DNA of 64,000 nucleotides from NCBI GenBank assembly GCA_023375785.1, contig SZWC01000557.1, positions 153,781 through 217,780 on the forward strand, written 5' to 3'. Positions 1-10,201 of this stretch are shown here, piece by piece (position 1 is the stretch's first letter; each line of letters starts with the position of its first letter). The notes beneath the pieces were generated by a model, which saw nothing but the letters and a program-made list of their open reading frames with translations, was not told where the DNA came from and did not search any database. This DNA comes from Penium margaritaceum. Taxonomy: Eukaryota > Streptophyta > Zygnematophyceae > Desmidiales > Peniaceae. The translations under genes were made by a program, and so were the position numbers.

Positions 1-1729
1 CGGGGGTATACCAAGAGCCTGATGCATCACAAGGAGTGGTTTACGTAGTTGCTCTCCATTCGCCCACTGGTCGATGGCTTCGAGTGATGATCAGATAGTG
101 TTTGATGAGGAGTCTGGGATTGTGGAGACGTGGTTTGAGACCTCGTGTCCCATTCAAGCGGGCATGTCCCATGGCATGCTACATGTACCTGATTCTCCAT
201 TCAATGTTCTCTTTGAGGCATCCCTCCTAAACAGAGGACGGTGAGTCATCTTTGACAATGACTATGGCTACATCCTTGACAAGGAAACGTGAAAGGAGTT
301 GGCGAGGTTAGTGAGCTAACGCAACATGTATGGCCCATTGGGGGAAACAAGATCCCGCATGAGCAGAGTCTTGTAATGGTGGTACAAGCAACAAATGGCA
401 AAATATAGGATGCACGCTACGACCCCACAGGCACGTGTGCTTTGTATCAACTTGAAACAAAGCAGATGGTACGTGACTCACGCACCATCTCAAACTCCGC
501 CTTTGCACATAGGCTGTTGGATGGGAAGCAGCATCGCGAGGCGTTCTTTGGAGTAGGAGAGCATGCCATAGGGGTAGTTTTGCATGTTCACATAGATTCG
601 TGTGGCTCGATGCAGACCAGATACTCTGAGGCTCTAGGTATTTTTTCCTTTGTTGATGATTTAAGCCATTGTGGTGCTTAGTATTTTCTTTTGAAGAAGG
701 ACCAATGCTTTGACAGGTTCAAGGAGTTCAAGGCCATGGTGGAGAACCAGACGGGCAAGAAAATCAATGTGTTGTACAACAACCGAGGTGGTGAATACCC
801 GAGTAAAGATTTCCAAGACTACCTTACAACAGCTGCCATCAAGGCGCAGCGGTTTGCGCCATAGTATATGCAGTAGAGTGGCGTACCAAAACACGCTAAC
901 CCCACCATTGTTGAGTTGGCACGCTCCATGCTGCATGCGGCTCAGCTTACGTGGAACATCTGGGCAAAAGTAGTGAGTACTCCGATGCACATCAAGAATT
1001 GCAATCCAACAAAAGCGTTGGAGCAGATGACGCAATACAAGGCACGGTTTGGCAAGAAGCATAGCGCAAGACATCTTTGTGTGTATGGCAGTTTGGCACA
1101 CATGGCGTGCCCAATGAGAAGTGGAAGAAATGGGACGTAAAGAGCACACTGATAATGATGATCCGCTATGACATTGCAAGTAAGGCATATCACCTTTGTG
1201 AGAGGGACGGTGGCCACGTCATCGTGTGTAGGATGTCGTATTCAACAAGAGTAGCGTCATCAACACCAATACTGTTTGTGAAGAGGGAGTAGAACAAGAA
1301 TCTGATGCGCGAGTAGAAGTAGCTATCCTCATTGCTTCAATCTCTCTTGATCTTTCTTCCACAGTGCCAAACTGAGAATGACAATATTATCTCATGTCTG
1401 ATCGGCACATACAGCGACCTGATCGGCAGAAGCAGAGTATGGAGAAGCACCAACAGTTACTGCACTAGTTGTTCCACCAGCACTACGCAATCCATCTGCC
1501 AATGCTCTCACACATGGTCCCATGTACCCTCTCAGGGTGCGCTACAAGCCTGGTGAGCAAACTCTGATGAGCCGACGTCCTACAAGGGGCCATGGCTAAA
1601 CTAGATACAGCATATTTAGTGCAATGTGTGCAATAAGATATACAATTGTAGCCCAATATCGGTACATGTGAGCTAAGTGAGCGCCCAGCTAGACGCAAGG
1701 TGACCAAGAAAGTGAGGGGAGCAGAAGGC
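1..1729 (+). mobile_element. Family B copia fragment (protease to start of RT)
   Basis: This is an internal piece of a Ty1/copia element, entered at the window edge. In order it shows a protease-region stretch (about 1-300, like the B copy at 36040-36350), the GAG-pre-integrase and integrase core (about 360-1250), a low-similarity linker (about 1270-1500) and the first part of the RT domain (about 1520-1722). It stops where a B LTR begins in the opposite orientation. The copy is old, with many breaks, and no frame stays open for long. The assignment comes from side-by-side reading against the B copies at 21.5-22.5 kb and 36.0-37.4 kb. Confidence 0.8.
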
Positions 1730-2465
1730 TGTTGGAACAAGAGGAAAGAACAAGTGTTGGAGTAGCAAGCATGTGGGACTGAAAGAACATCACTTGTGCT
1801 TAATAACTGTTGTTAAATCACTCAAAATGATGGTGTGCATATAGAGCTAGAGCTTGGGCATGTAAGCCCTCCCACAAGTAACACCACTTAGCCATGGAGG
1901 CTAAGGCTCACACATTATAGTCTATAATCTCACACAAGTAAGGAAATCAGCCTAGCAATGAGGCTGGTCACCTACACACAATCTAGACAACTAAAAAATG
2001 CTCTCACCACACACTACTAGTGGTCACAAAACCCAAAATCATATGGCTAGTTACAATGTGTCCATGGCTAGCACACAAGGATCTCACATCACATAACAAT
2101 TAAAGAAAGATAGCATTTTCTTAGTCAGCACAATATGACAAGGCAGCCTAATAAACTAGGAACGTTTCAGATGTCTCTCCCATCAGGTCTTGACCGTGGA
2201 CCTCTTGCCTTTTTCTTTTCTGAAGTTGATGCATGGAGCCGTCACCCATGGTCACCCGCACATGAGTGGTCCATGACCCTGAAAACTTGGAGCATTCATC
2301 GCCCAATCAGACCGTTTGATCAGCCTTAAACTTGGACCATAGACAATTTGCCACTTGATCTTTCCATTTATTAACTCCGACTGACGATCGGAGTAGACAT
2401 CTAGTAGCTTCTTATAACTTGCTCATCTAGACCTCAAACTGAGCGCGATGGCCCTCTGTCCAACT
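1730..2465 (-). repeat. 3' LTR of family B element (minus orientation)
   Basis: This LTR of about 736 bp begins TGTTGG at 1730 in the + reading, which is the complement of the CCAACA end. It carries the landmarks shared by all B LTRs: a GGAGAGAGGG-like end region, a stretch on the complement reading CTCTATATGTACTCC that may be the TATA region, and a minus-strand start close to GTTGGA. The outer ends are somewhat decayed. It is followed by the 3' end of B internal sequence, which fixes the orientation. Confidence 0.8.
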
Positions 2466-2903
2466 GTATCCCACTTTGCCGTATTAATAGTGGACTGACT
2501 CCACATGCCTTCATGTAGAACTGGAGCTATAACAAATCATGGGCGTGTTGTAAAAATCAGTGACATGCTTATTGTTTGGAGTGAATTATAGCCTTATAGC
2601 ATCCTCTTGCACCATATGCTTGATGAAGTGATGTAGGATGTCAATATGCTTGGTGCGTGCATGGTGCTCAGGATTCTTAGCGAGTGTGATTGCCCATTGG
2701 TTGTCGACACGCACAGGCACAAGAACTACCGCACTCCCAATCGTCAGTGCCATGAGACGTATGAGCCATCTACTTCCTTGGCTCCAAAGTTGAAACAGAC
2801 ATACTCAGCTTTCGTCCTTCACGTGGCCATAACCACTTCCTGCAGGAGCTGATAGGCCTTCCATTCATGATAAACACATGTCCAGAGATGGACTTGGGGT
2901 CCT
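2466..2903 (-). pseudogene. Family B RNase H 3' end
   Basis: The complement resembles the RNase H end of other B copies. It includes a piece like SISGHVF and the TKHIDIAYHF-type block that copia elements carry before the 3' LTR. It is broken in several places. The sequence ends at 2903 exactly at the target duplication of the family A insertion and resumes at 9590. Confidence 0.75.
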
Positions 2904-3588
2904 TTTTGTTCTTCCATGCCCCATGGCCACTGCTATGGCGTGACGGAACGATTAGGCATGCACTGCTCCCTTGGAGTAAATCCCCCAAACCTTGTCTGTG
3001 GTGCAAGTCCAAGCGAGACACCAGTAGCGCAAAAGATAGCATGTTAGACTTATGAACAAGAGGTCCTGCAATCGAGTCTTCATGTGCGCAGAAGGTTTCT
3101 TACCTTTCGAGCACAGGAGAAGTTTCTTAGACATCTTCTCCATGCATGAGGAGAGTGCACCACTTGGCGGTCAGTGGATGCGCCAATTGGCAGAATGGTG
3201 AGGTGGTGTGGATTGACCACCCCAAAAGTGCCACTACCCCCACACCATAGAAGCCAGACCTAGGACAATATGTACCAGGCTCATTCCTCGTTCTCATTAC
3301 ACAATTTGGCCTTATATTCTCCTTACAGAGTTATCCAATTAATGAACAGGATAATGAAGACACTTATTGGTCTAAGCCCCGTGAAATACTCTTTCATGAG
3401 AACCTCGCGCGAAAGTGACCAAGTATTATATGGACACAGTTGCTAGCATGTGATTGCTTAGGACTTGCTCGGTGTGGAACCGTGATCCTGAGGGTGATAT
3501 CTTCTCTTAGTTGAGATGTTAGGAGCGGATGGCAGGTGCTATTGTGTCAACCCTGTTTTCTAGTCGGTTTGCCTGAGGCCGGTTGACA
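2904..3588 (+). repeat. 5' LTR, family A
   Basis: This 685-bp LTR opens TTTTGTTC (the 3' LTR of the same element also opens TTTTG) and closes GGTTGACA. It matches the LTR at 29681 along its length, including the CCATGGCCACTGCTATGG block near the start and the GTTTTCTAG...GGCCGGTTGACA end. Confidence 0.85.
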
Positions 3589-3591
3589 AAT

Positions 3592-3605
3592 GGTTATGGA
3601 CCCAT
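3592..3605 (+). promoter_or_regulatory. Primer-binding site, half initiator-Met tRNA type
   Basis: Three bases after the LTR the sequence reads GGTTATGGACCCAT. It fits the complement of the anticodon stem-loop of eukaryotic initiator-Met tRNA (loop CCCATAA), not the tRNA 3' end. Drosophila copia, yeast Ty5 and Volvox Osser are known to prime from such a tRNA fragment. The same type of site is seen in family C (61442-61458 and 54319-54335). The tRNA comparison is from memory. Confidence 0.65.
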
Positions 3606-3978
3606 GCTGACCAGATGAAAGGCACGATTCTCTCAACTATGGTACGCTCTCTCCGGGTGTGCACGCCGGCTCTATCACCTCCATCAGCTCCATCAGCTTC
3701 ATCAGCTCCAATGTCTTTGTCTACACTCAGCACATAAAAACCAAGGAGAAGCTCTGCCCTTGGATGCACGACCCTTGTGTCCCAACCAAGACAAGATTTG
3801 CCCTTGGTGGCAAGACCCTAAGTGTGTAAGTGTAGATATCTTCTCTATGTGCAGGTGAACATCGGCTGGAGGGATAAGCAACAGAGCTTCATCCTTAAAC
3901 CGCTAGCAGACATCAGCTAACATCAGCGTACATTGGCCTCAACGCAGCAGAGACGTGGGAAGCAGATAAGGGCAACAA
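3606..3978 (+). other. Untranslated leader of family A element
   Basis: This is non-coding leader between the primer site and gag. It holds an imperfect trinucleotide-like run of CCATCAG/CTTCATCAG units at about 3676-3712, also found in the family C leaders (mirror copy near 61346-61386). No ORF of note is present. Confidence 0.6.
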
Positions 3979-6900
3979 AAATGGTTGACCAATCAGGAGG
4001 AGTGGGGATTGCCGTACAACAGTCCTCAAACTCAACAGTGGCTACCACACGGTAGACCACTGGAGCAATTGTGAGTGCTACGTCACAACTACAAGGTCTT
4101 TGACCCTTGGGAGGAATCCCCATTTTCGAGGGGATTGACTTCCCACTTTGGAGATGGCAATTTGAGTTGGTGATGAAAGTGCATGGCTTCTTCAAGCAAC
4201 TGAAGTGAGAAGAGCAGGTTCCCATGGAAGGCACATCCGAGCATGAGGCATTGATGGATCGAAATGATATTGTAATGTCATTTCTCAGCAATGTGATAGC
4301 CAAGAAATATCTTCCCATCATTGCCGGGTATAGGCTCGCTTCTGAAGCTTACAACAAGCTCAAGCGGGTACACCAATCCACCTCCCTTGCAAATGGATTA
4401 TTCATCCTACAATGGCTAATCAGCATGCGGGTGAATAAGGGCAAATCAATCCCTGATTTCCTACAAGAGGTTGAAGGAATCCTTGGCGTAGCTTGCCAGA
4501 TGAACTGGGACCTTGATGAAAACATGCAAGCCATGATCCTCCTCATGGCGCAACGGNNNNNNNNNNNNNNNNNNNNNNNNNNNNNNNNNNNNNNNNNNNN
4601 NNNNNNNNNNNNNNNNNNNNNNNNNNNNNNNNNNNNNNNNNNNNNNNNNNNNNNNNNNNNNNNNNNNNNNNNNNNNNNNNNNNNNNNNNNNNNNNNNNNN
4701 NNNNNNNNNNNNNNNNNNNNNNNNNNNNNNNNNNNNNNNNNNNNNNNNNNNAGAGCTGGAGCCCAATGATCACCGTCATGGGCAGCTCGAAAAAGGATGA
4801 CTTGACGTACACGGCAGTGTCCGAGTACGTGCAAAACAAGGCCATGCGCCGCAACGGAAGTAAGGCTAACTTCTCAGCCTATGCCGCATGCTACGGTGGC
4901 CGCGGGAGTACAGGGTCAGCCTCTGGTAAAAAAGGCTACAGCGGAAGCGATGGCGGCGGAGGAAACAATGGCCGCAAGGCTCCCAAGTGACAGGGTAACT
5001 GCCGCAACTGCGGCAAACCTGGGCACAAGGCAAGAGAGTGCAAGTTGCCAAAGAAGGAAGACGGCGGAAACAATGGGAACAAAGGCAGCAAAAAAGGTGG
5101 AAAAGAAGCCACCAACATGATGGCACAGAGCACGCCTCCAGCAAGAGGAGTGGCGCTGCTCAGGCCAGGACCTTTTGGGCTTGACTCCGACACCGGTCAT
5201 CACTTTAGCAATGACCAGGCTGGATTTCTCTCCATTGGCCCCACCAATCGGCGGTTCAGATGCGCAAACAATAGCGTCGTAAACGCAAATGGCGTGGGCG
5301 ACAAGCTGGTGAGCATCAGCCTCAATGGTGCACATAAGGATATACGGCTACGTGACGTGATCTACATGTCCTCTTTTGCGGCAAACCTTCTGTCCATGTA
5401 AAAAACAACGGACAACGACATGACTGTGTTGCTCACGCAAACAAAGGCGATCATCGCCAGGAACGAGGACATCAAGGTCCTCTACGCAAACAAATATCTT
5501 GTGGTACAGGTTCCACGGGTTGACGGACTCTATGTACTACAGACAAAGCCAACAAAGAGCTCAGAAAACGAGGGTCATGTGGGTGCAGCGAAGGCAGTGG
5601 TCTCAACAGCGACACAAATGAGCACACTGACGAAACAACTAAAAAACCATCCTCTGCTGCAAAAGGCGAAGACGCTCATATCTGACATAGACGCTTTGGG
5701 CATGTTGCAAACAGCACGCTTCAAATCATCTAGCAACAACTGCTCGTCCGTGTCATGGATGGTTGCAAGAAGGATGCGGTTGGATGTGGCAGCCTCTGTG
5801 AACCTTGCCTCCAAAGTAGTACCAAGCGTACTCGCTTTGAGCGCAATGGTCACCGCGCAGAAACATCCCTTGAACTGATCAACACCAAAGTGTGCGGACC
5901 CTTTTGCACGGCGTCAAATGGTGGTAGAAAATATTCTCTCACCTTCATACAAGACCACAAGCACAAGATATGGATCTTCTTCCTCAAAGCAAAGGGAGAG
6001 GTCAGAGAAACATTGCAGGAGTTTGTCGCCATGGTAGAGCGGCAAATAGTAAAGAAAGTCAAAGCAGTACAAAGCGACAACGGCGGAGAGTACGAGGCAT
6101 GCAAGGGCTGGTTGCGTCAACATGGGATCAACCACTTGCCCACAACTCCTTACACGCGATAGAGGAATGGTGTTGCCGAACAGATGGATCAGACCATCCT
6201 CGGCATGGTGCGTAGCATGCTCTTTTGATGCAAAGCTTCCACCTTGGTTATGGGTAGAAGCGACAAGAACGGCATGCTATCTCCTCAACCTAACTATTGC
6301 AGCTGCTCTAGGCAGAGGTGGGAAGAAGAAGGGAAAGCAATAGATGTCGCCACAAGACATTTGGTCAGGGAAGAAGCCGGACGCATCACACCTAAAAGTA
6401 TTTGGCTACACCGCATGGGTAGAGATCCAGGCGGGTGAGGGTGCCGGCAAGCTGGATGCAAGAGCGCAAAAGTGTGTCATGGTGGGCTTTGAGACGGCCC
6501 ACAAGACCTATGACCTGTGGGACCTGGTAGGAAGAAGACTCATCACCAGCCGGGACGTAACGTTTGATGAAAGGAAATGAGGCAAGGAAGAGATGCTTGA
6601 TCCCACGCAAGCTCCAAAACAGGGAGAGTGGATGGTCCTGCTAGAGTGAGGAGAACTAGCAACTGGTGCCAATACAGGGGAGTGGCAGGGAGATCGGCTG
6701 CGCAGGCTAACGGAGCGGAAAGCTTCGATACTAAGTCGGAGACGTCCAAGGCCTCTCAAAACAGCTCCCAGGTCAATGGCTCTTCAAAACAAGATAACTT
6801 AACATCAGGTTGCCAGCAGTACAAGAGCAACAGCATTGTGAAGATCCACCAACAATGCAATATCGCAGCACAGGACAAAGAAAATAAACTTCAAAGTACA

Positions 6901-8530
6901 ATGCTGACATTGGAAGCTGGACTGGACTGAGCTGGTTCTGTTCTCCTCACAAAGAGCCCCTCACAGTGGCTCAGGCGTTGGCAAGGCTCGAAGCGGCCAA
7001 GTTGAAGGAGGCGGTGGACAGCGAGCTCGCGTCCATAGAACAAAATGGCACATGGGAGCTGGTGGACAAACGCGCTAACGCTCACGTGGTAGGCCCAAAG
7101 TGGGTGCTCATGTAGAACCGGAAGCAAGATGATAACATCGACAAGTACAAGGCAAGGGTCGTGGCAAAAGGATTCTCATAGCGCGCAGGGTCTGAGTATG
7201 ATGAGACCTTCGCATTGATTGTCACGTTTGCCTCAATGAGGTCCCTGCTTGCCGTCGCTGCCACCAAAGACCTTGAGACCCAGAAGATGGATGTGAAGAC
7301 AGCGTTCCTTTATGGGAAGCTCAACAAGGAGGTGCTAATGAAGGTACCTAAAGGTGTCAAAGCATCCAAGGGTAAGGTGTGTAAGCTGGTGAAGGCATTA
7401 TACGGGCTGAAACAGGCCCCAAGGATTTAGTACAAGGAGGTGGACAGCTTCATGGCTGAGATCTCATTTGCACATTGCAAGAATGATCCCAGCGTCTCTG
7501 TGCAAGAGGAAAAACATGGCTTGCTACTCGTTGCGTTGTATGTGTAAGATTTCATCATGTGTTCTTCCTCGCAAGAGGCACTTACAGACCCCAAGAAAAA
7601 CTTGGCCAGCAAGTTTAAGATGAAGGATATGGGATCTCTTGGGTACTACTTAGGGATTGTTGTTCATCGCAACCGCAAAGCAGGCACCATCGAGCTCAAC
7701 CAAACAAAGTACATCATGGACGTCTTGAAGCACTACAACATTGAGGACTGCAAACCTGTCAACACCCCATGCCCTCCAACTGCAAGCTCTCCTCCTCGAT
7801 GTCACCAAGGAACGAGGTATACAGGCGGGAGATGCAACCCATTCTGTACCAGTCTGCCTTTGGGAGCCTCATGTACGCGATGGTGGGAACGCGACCTGGC
7901 ATCGCTTATGCGGTGGCTTAGGTGAGGAGGTTTGTGGCCAACCGTGGGCAAGAACATTTGCAAGCTGTGCAGCGAATTGTTTGCTACCTCAAAAAGGCTC
8001 AGCATGTCGGACCTCGGTTTGGAGATCTAGAAGGATCAGACTTGCTGCGACTGACATGCTACAGTGACGCAGAGTGGGGAGGACGGATTGATGACAGGAA
8101 GTCCACCTCAAGGTTTGTGTGTCTTCTCAACGGTGGTGCGATCTCTTGGGCAAGGAAGAAGAAACACTACGTCTCGATCTCTCGTGCCGAGGTGGAGTAC
8201 ACTGCACTCTACAAAGTGTGCAAGGAAACGAAATGGCTTTGTAGTTTGTTGTATGAGATCAAGGCATCGCGAGAGGAAGTTATTGTCATCCGCATCAACA
8301 ACCAAAGTGCCACCGCTATGGAAGAGGACGACATGATCTCCCGTCGTACAAAGCACATCAGTATTTGGTACCACTACTCACGTGATGTTGTGGCCAAGGG
8401 TGTCATGGAACTGGAGCATGTAGCAAGCAGGAACATGCTTGCGGATTTCTTGACAAAGCCGCTAGACAGTGACTTGCATGTTCCAAGTGCTCAAGGAGTC
8501 GGCATGGTGGATGCAAGAGATGAGAACTAA
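3979..8530 (+). pseudogene. Decayed gag-pol of family A element
   Basis: In order this region shows gag (about 3979-5030), a CCHC zinc knuckle (about 4999-5042, CRNCGKPGH...C type), the protease region (about 5160-5400), GAG-pre-integrase and integrase (about 5680-6340), a low-complexity linker (6560-6900), RT (about 6990-7750, with the block DVKTAFLYGKL) and RNase H (about 8040-8500, ending in the LADFLTKPLDSDLHV block typical of copia). An N block lies within gag. The region is broken many times and cannot be active. It is closely related to the open copy at 25648-29582, which is how the domains were placed. Confidence 0.85.
4557..4751. other. Assembly gap (N block) in gag of family A copy
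   Basis: 195 Ns are placed here. Sequence on both sides belongs to the same gag region. The tandem copy at about 10445 is continuous across the corresponding place with no comparable stretch, so the N count is probably a placeholder and not a true length. Confidence 0.9.
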
Positions 8531-8618
8531 AGACCAAGAAAGTTGACGTGCACAAACACAACCTAGAGGTACAGGTTCATGCCAAAGAAAACTACCACAG
8601 CAGGTGGCCTAAGGTGCA

Positions 8619-8628
8619 AGGGAGAGAT
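8619..8628 (+). promoter_or_regulatory. Polypurine tract
   Basis: The purine run AGGGAGAGAT directly precedes the 3' LTR. The same run stands before the 3' LTR in the A copies at 29681 and 44152. It is the expected plus-strand primer of an LTR element. Confidence 0.75.
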
Positions 8629-9589
8629 TTTTGTTCTTCTATGCCCCATGGCCAATGCTATGGCTTGACGGACAGGCTAGGCATGCACTGCTCCCTTGGA
8701 GTGAGTCCCTTGGTGCAAGTCCAAGCGAAACACCTGAAGTGTAGCGCAACGAATAGCATGTTGGACTTAGGAACAACAGTTTTTGCAATCGAGTCTTGAT
8801 GTGCGCAGAAGGTTTCTGACCTTTCGAGCATAGGGAAGTTTCTTAGACATTTTCTTCTTGCATGAGGAGAGTGCGCCACTTGGCAGTTAGTGGATGCGCC
8901 AATTGGGGGAGTGGTGACTTGGTGTGGAGTGACCACCCCAAAAGTGCCACTACCTACACACCTTAGAAGCCAGGCCGAGGACTATATGTACCAGCTCATT
9001 CCTCGTTCTAATTACACAATCTGGCCTTAGGTGCTCCTCACGGAGTTGTCTAACCAAGGAACATTATAAAGAAGACACTGGTTGGTCTAAGCATGAGGAG
9101 TTTGTCTTTGACTGGCACCTTGGGCGAAAGNGACATTTTCTTCATGCATGAGGAGAGTGCGCCACTTGGCAGTTAGTGGATGCGCCAATTGGGGGAGTGG
9201 TGACTTGGTGTGGAGTGACCACCCCAAAAGTGCCACTACCTACACACCTTAGAAGCCAGGCCGAGGACTATATGTACCAGCTCATTCCTCGTTCTAATTA
9301 CACAATCTGGCCTTAGGTGCTCCTCACGGAGTTGTCTAACCAAGGAACATTATAAAGAAGACACTGGTTGGTCTAAGCATGAGGATTTTGTCTTTGACTA
9401 GCACCTTTGGCGAAAGTGACCAAGTGTTAAGTAGACAAAGTTGCTAGCACGTGATTGCCTAGGAACTGCTTAGTGTCGAACCGTGATCCTGAGGGTGATA
9501 TCTTCTCCTAGCTAAGATGCTAGGAGCGGATGGTAGGTGCTATTGTGTCGGCCCTGTTTTCTAATCCGTTTGCCTCAGGCCGGTTGATA
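8629..9589 (+). repeat. 3' LTR, family A (contains an assembly seam)
   Basis: This LTR opens TTTTGTTC and ends GGTTGATA next to the right-hand GTCCT target duplication. The nominal 961 bp exceeds the family length because 8846-9130 is repeated as 9132-9416 on either side of a single N at 9131. The two repeats differ at only a few positions. The likely true length is about 675 bp. Confidence 0.8.
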
Positions 9590-10201
9590 GTCCTTAGGGA
9601 TTGAATCCCTGTCTTCCTCTGTGTAGTACACGATGCTGTTGTCATTGCCGTTGTAGGTAATTCCAATATTGATGGTTCTAGCAAGGAAGCAAGATCCGCT
9701 TCACTGCCTTATGGTGCCTAGGTGCGAGACTAGCCATGTGCTTGCTCACAGCGTTCACAGCGTGTGCGAGGTCCCGCTTGGTTCCCATCATCAGGTACAT
9801 GAGACTACCGATGCCGCTCAGGTTCTTCTGCCGCTCAGCTGCATATGTTTCTCCACTAAAACTCACGAGGTACTATTACGTTTCAAGTGGCGTGCCGATT
9901 GGTTTTACCTTTGCCATGATGAACTGGTGTAAGACATGACTGATATAACGACTCTGCTGCAGCAAGAAAGAGAACGTGATTTGCAGTCACAAGTGATTTG
10001 GATGCCAAGGAAGTATGACGCCTCCCTGAGATTAGACATAGAGAAGGGCTCCTGCATGGCCTCCTTGAAATGCTACAATAGAGACATGTTGGGAAGGAGG
10101 AGCATGTCATCCACATAAATAACGATCATGGAGATCTCATGTCCATGCTGCCACTGACAGACGCTGTACTCACACTCAGTGTGGTTGAACGTTATGCACT
10201 G
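9590..10201 (-). pseudogene. Family B RNase H/RT fragment (host flank of A insertion)
   Basis: On the minus strand this continues the B element interrupted at 2903. It covers the RNase H start and the RT palm-to-thumb region, with a CSFSGE(T/D)AAERQKN-type block near 9855 and an MTCSSFP-like block near 10110. The equivalent intact-order sequence is at 30600-31260. It is decayed. It is repeated almost identically at 14575-15186. Confidence 0.75.

Larger units (their letters stand above)
2904..9589 (+). mobile_element. Family A copia element, full structure, decayed
   Basis: This element has both LTRs (2904-3588 and 8629-9589), a primer-binding site, gag, protease, integrase, RT, RNase H and a polypurine tract. 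It is flanked by perfect 5-bp target duplications (GTCCT at 2899-2903 and 9590-9594) inside a minus-strand B element. The two LTRs differ clearly by eye (roughly a tenth of positions), so it is much older than the A copy at 25051-30594. The coding region has many breaks. The nominal length is inflated by an N block (4557-4751) and by a seam at 9131 where 285 bp of LTR appears twice. A large part of it was later duplicated to the right. Confidence 0.88.
4312..10201. repeat. Tandem duplication, unit 1
   Basis: This block comprises most of the nested A element plus about 610 bp of minus-strand B host. It recurs immediately downstream as 10202-15186. The join at 10201/10202 passes from B host straight into the middle of A gag without an LTR. 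By eye the two units agree at well over 90 percent, including shared decay, so the duplication happened after the A element had begun to decay. Confidence 0.8.

Noticed and set aside
3830-3862. Possible short intron in the A leader (GTAAGT...GCAG)
   Set aside because: The interval is only about 30 bp, shorter than known spliceosomal introns, and the C leaders do not keep the donor.
4224-4854. ORFs crossing the N block
   Set aside because: They are partly made of unknown bases, so they show nothing beyond the gag remnant already listed.
4916-5335. 139-codon minus-strand ORF
   Set aside because: It lies antisense to the gag zinc-knuckle/protease region. Its composition mirrors the Gly/Lys-rich coding strand.
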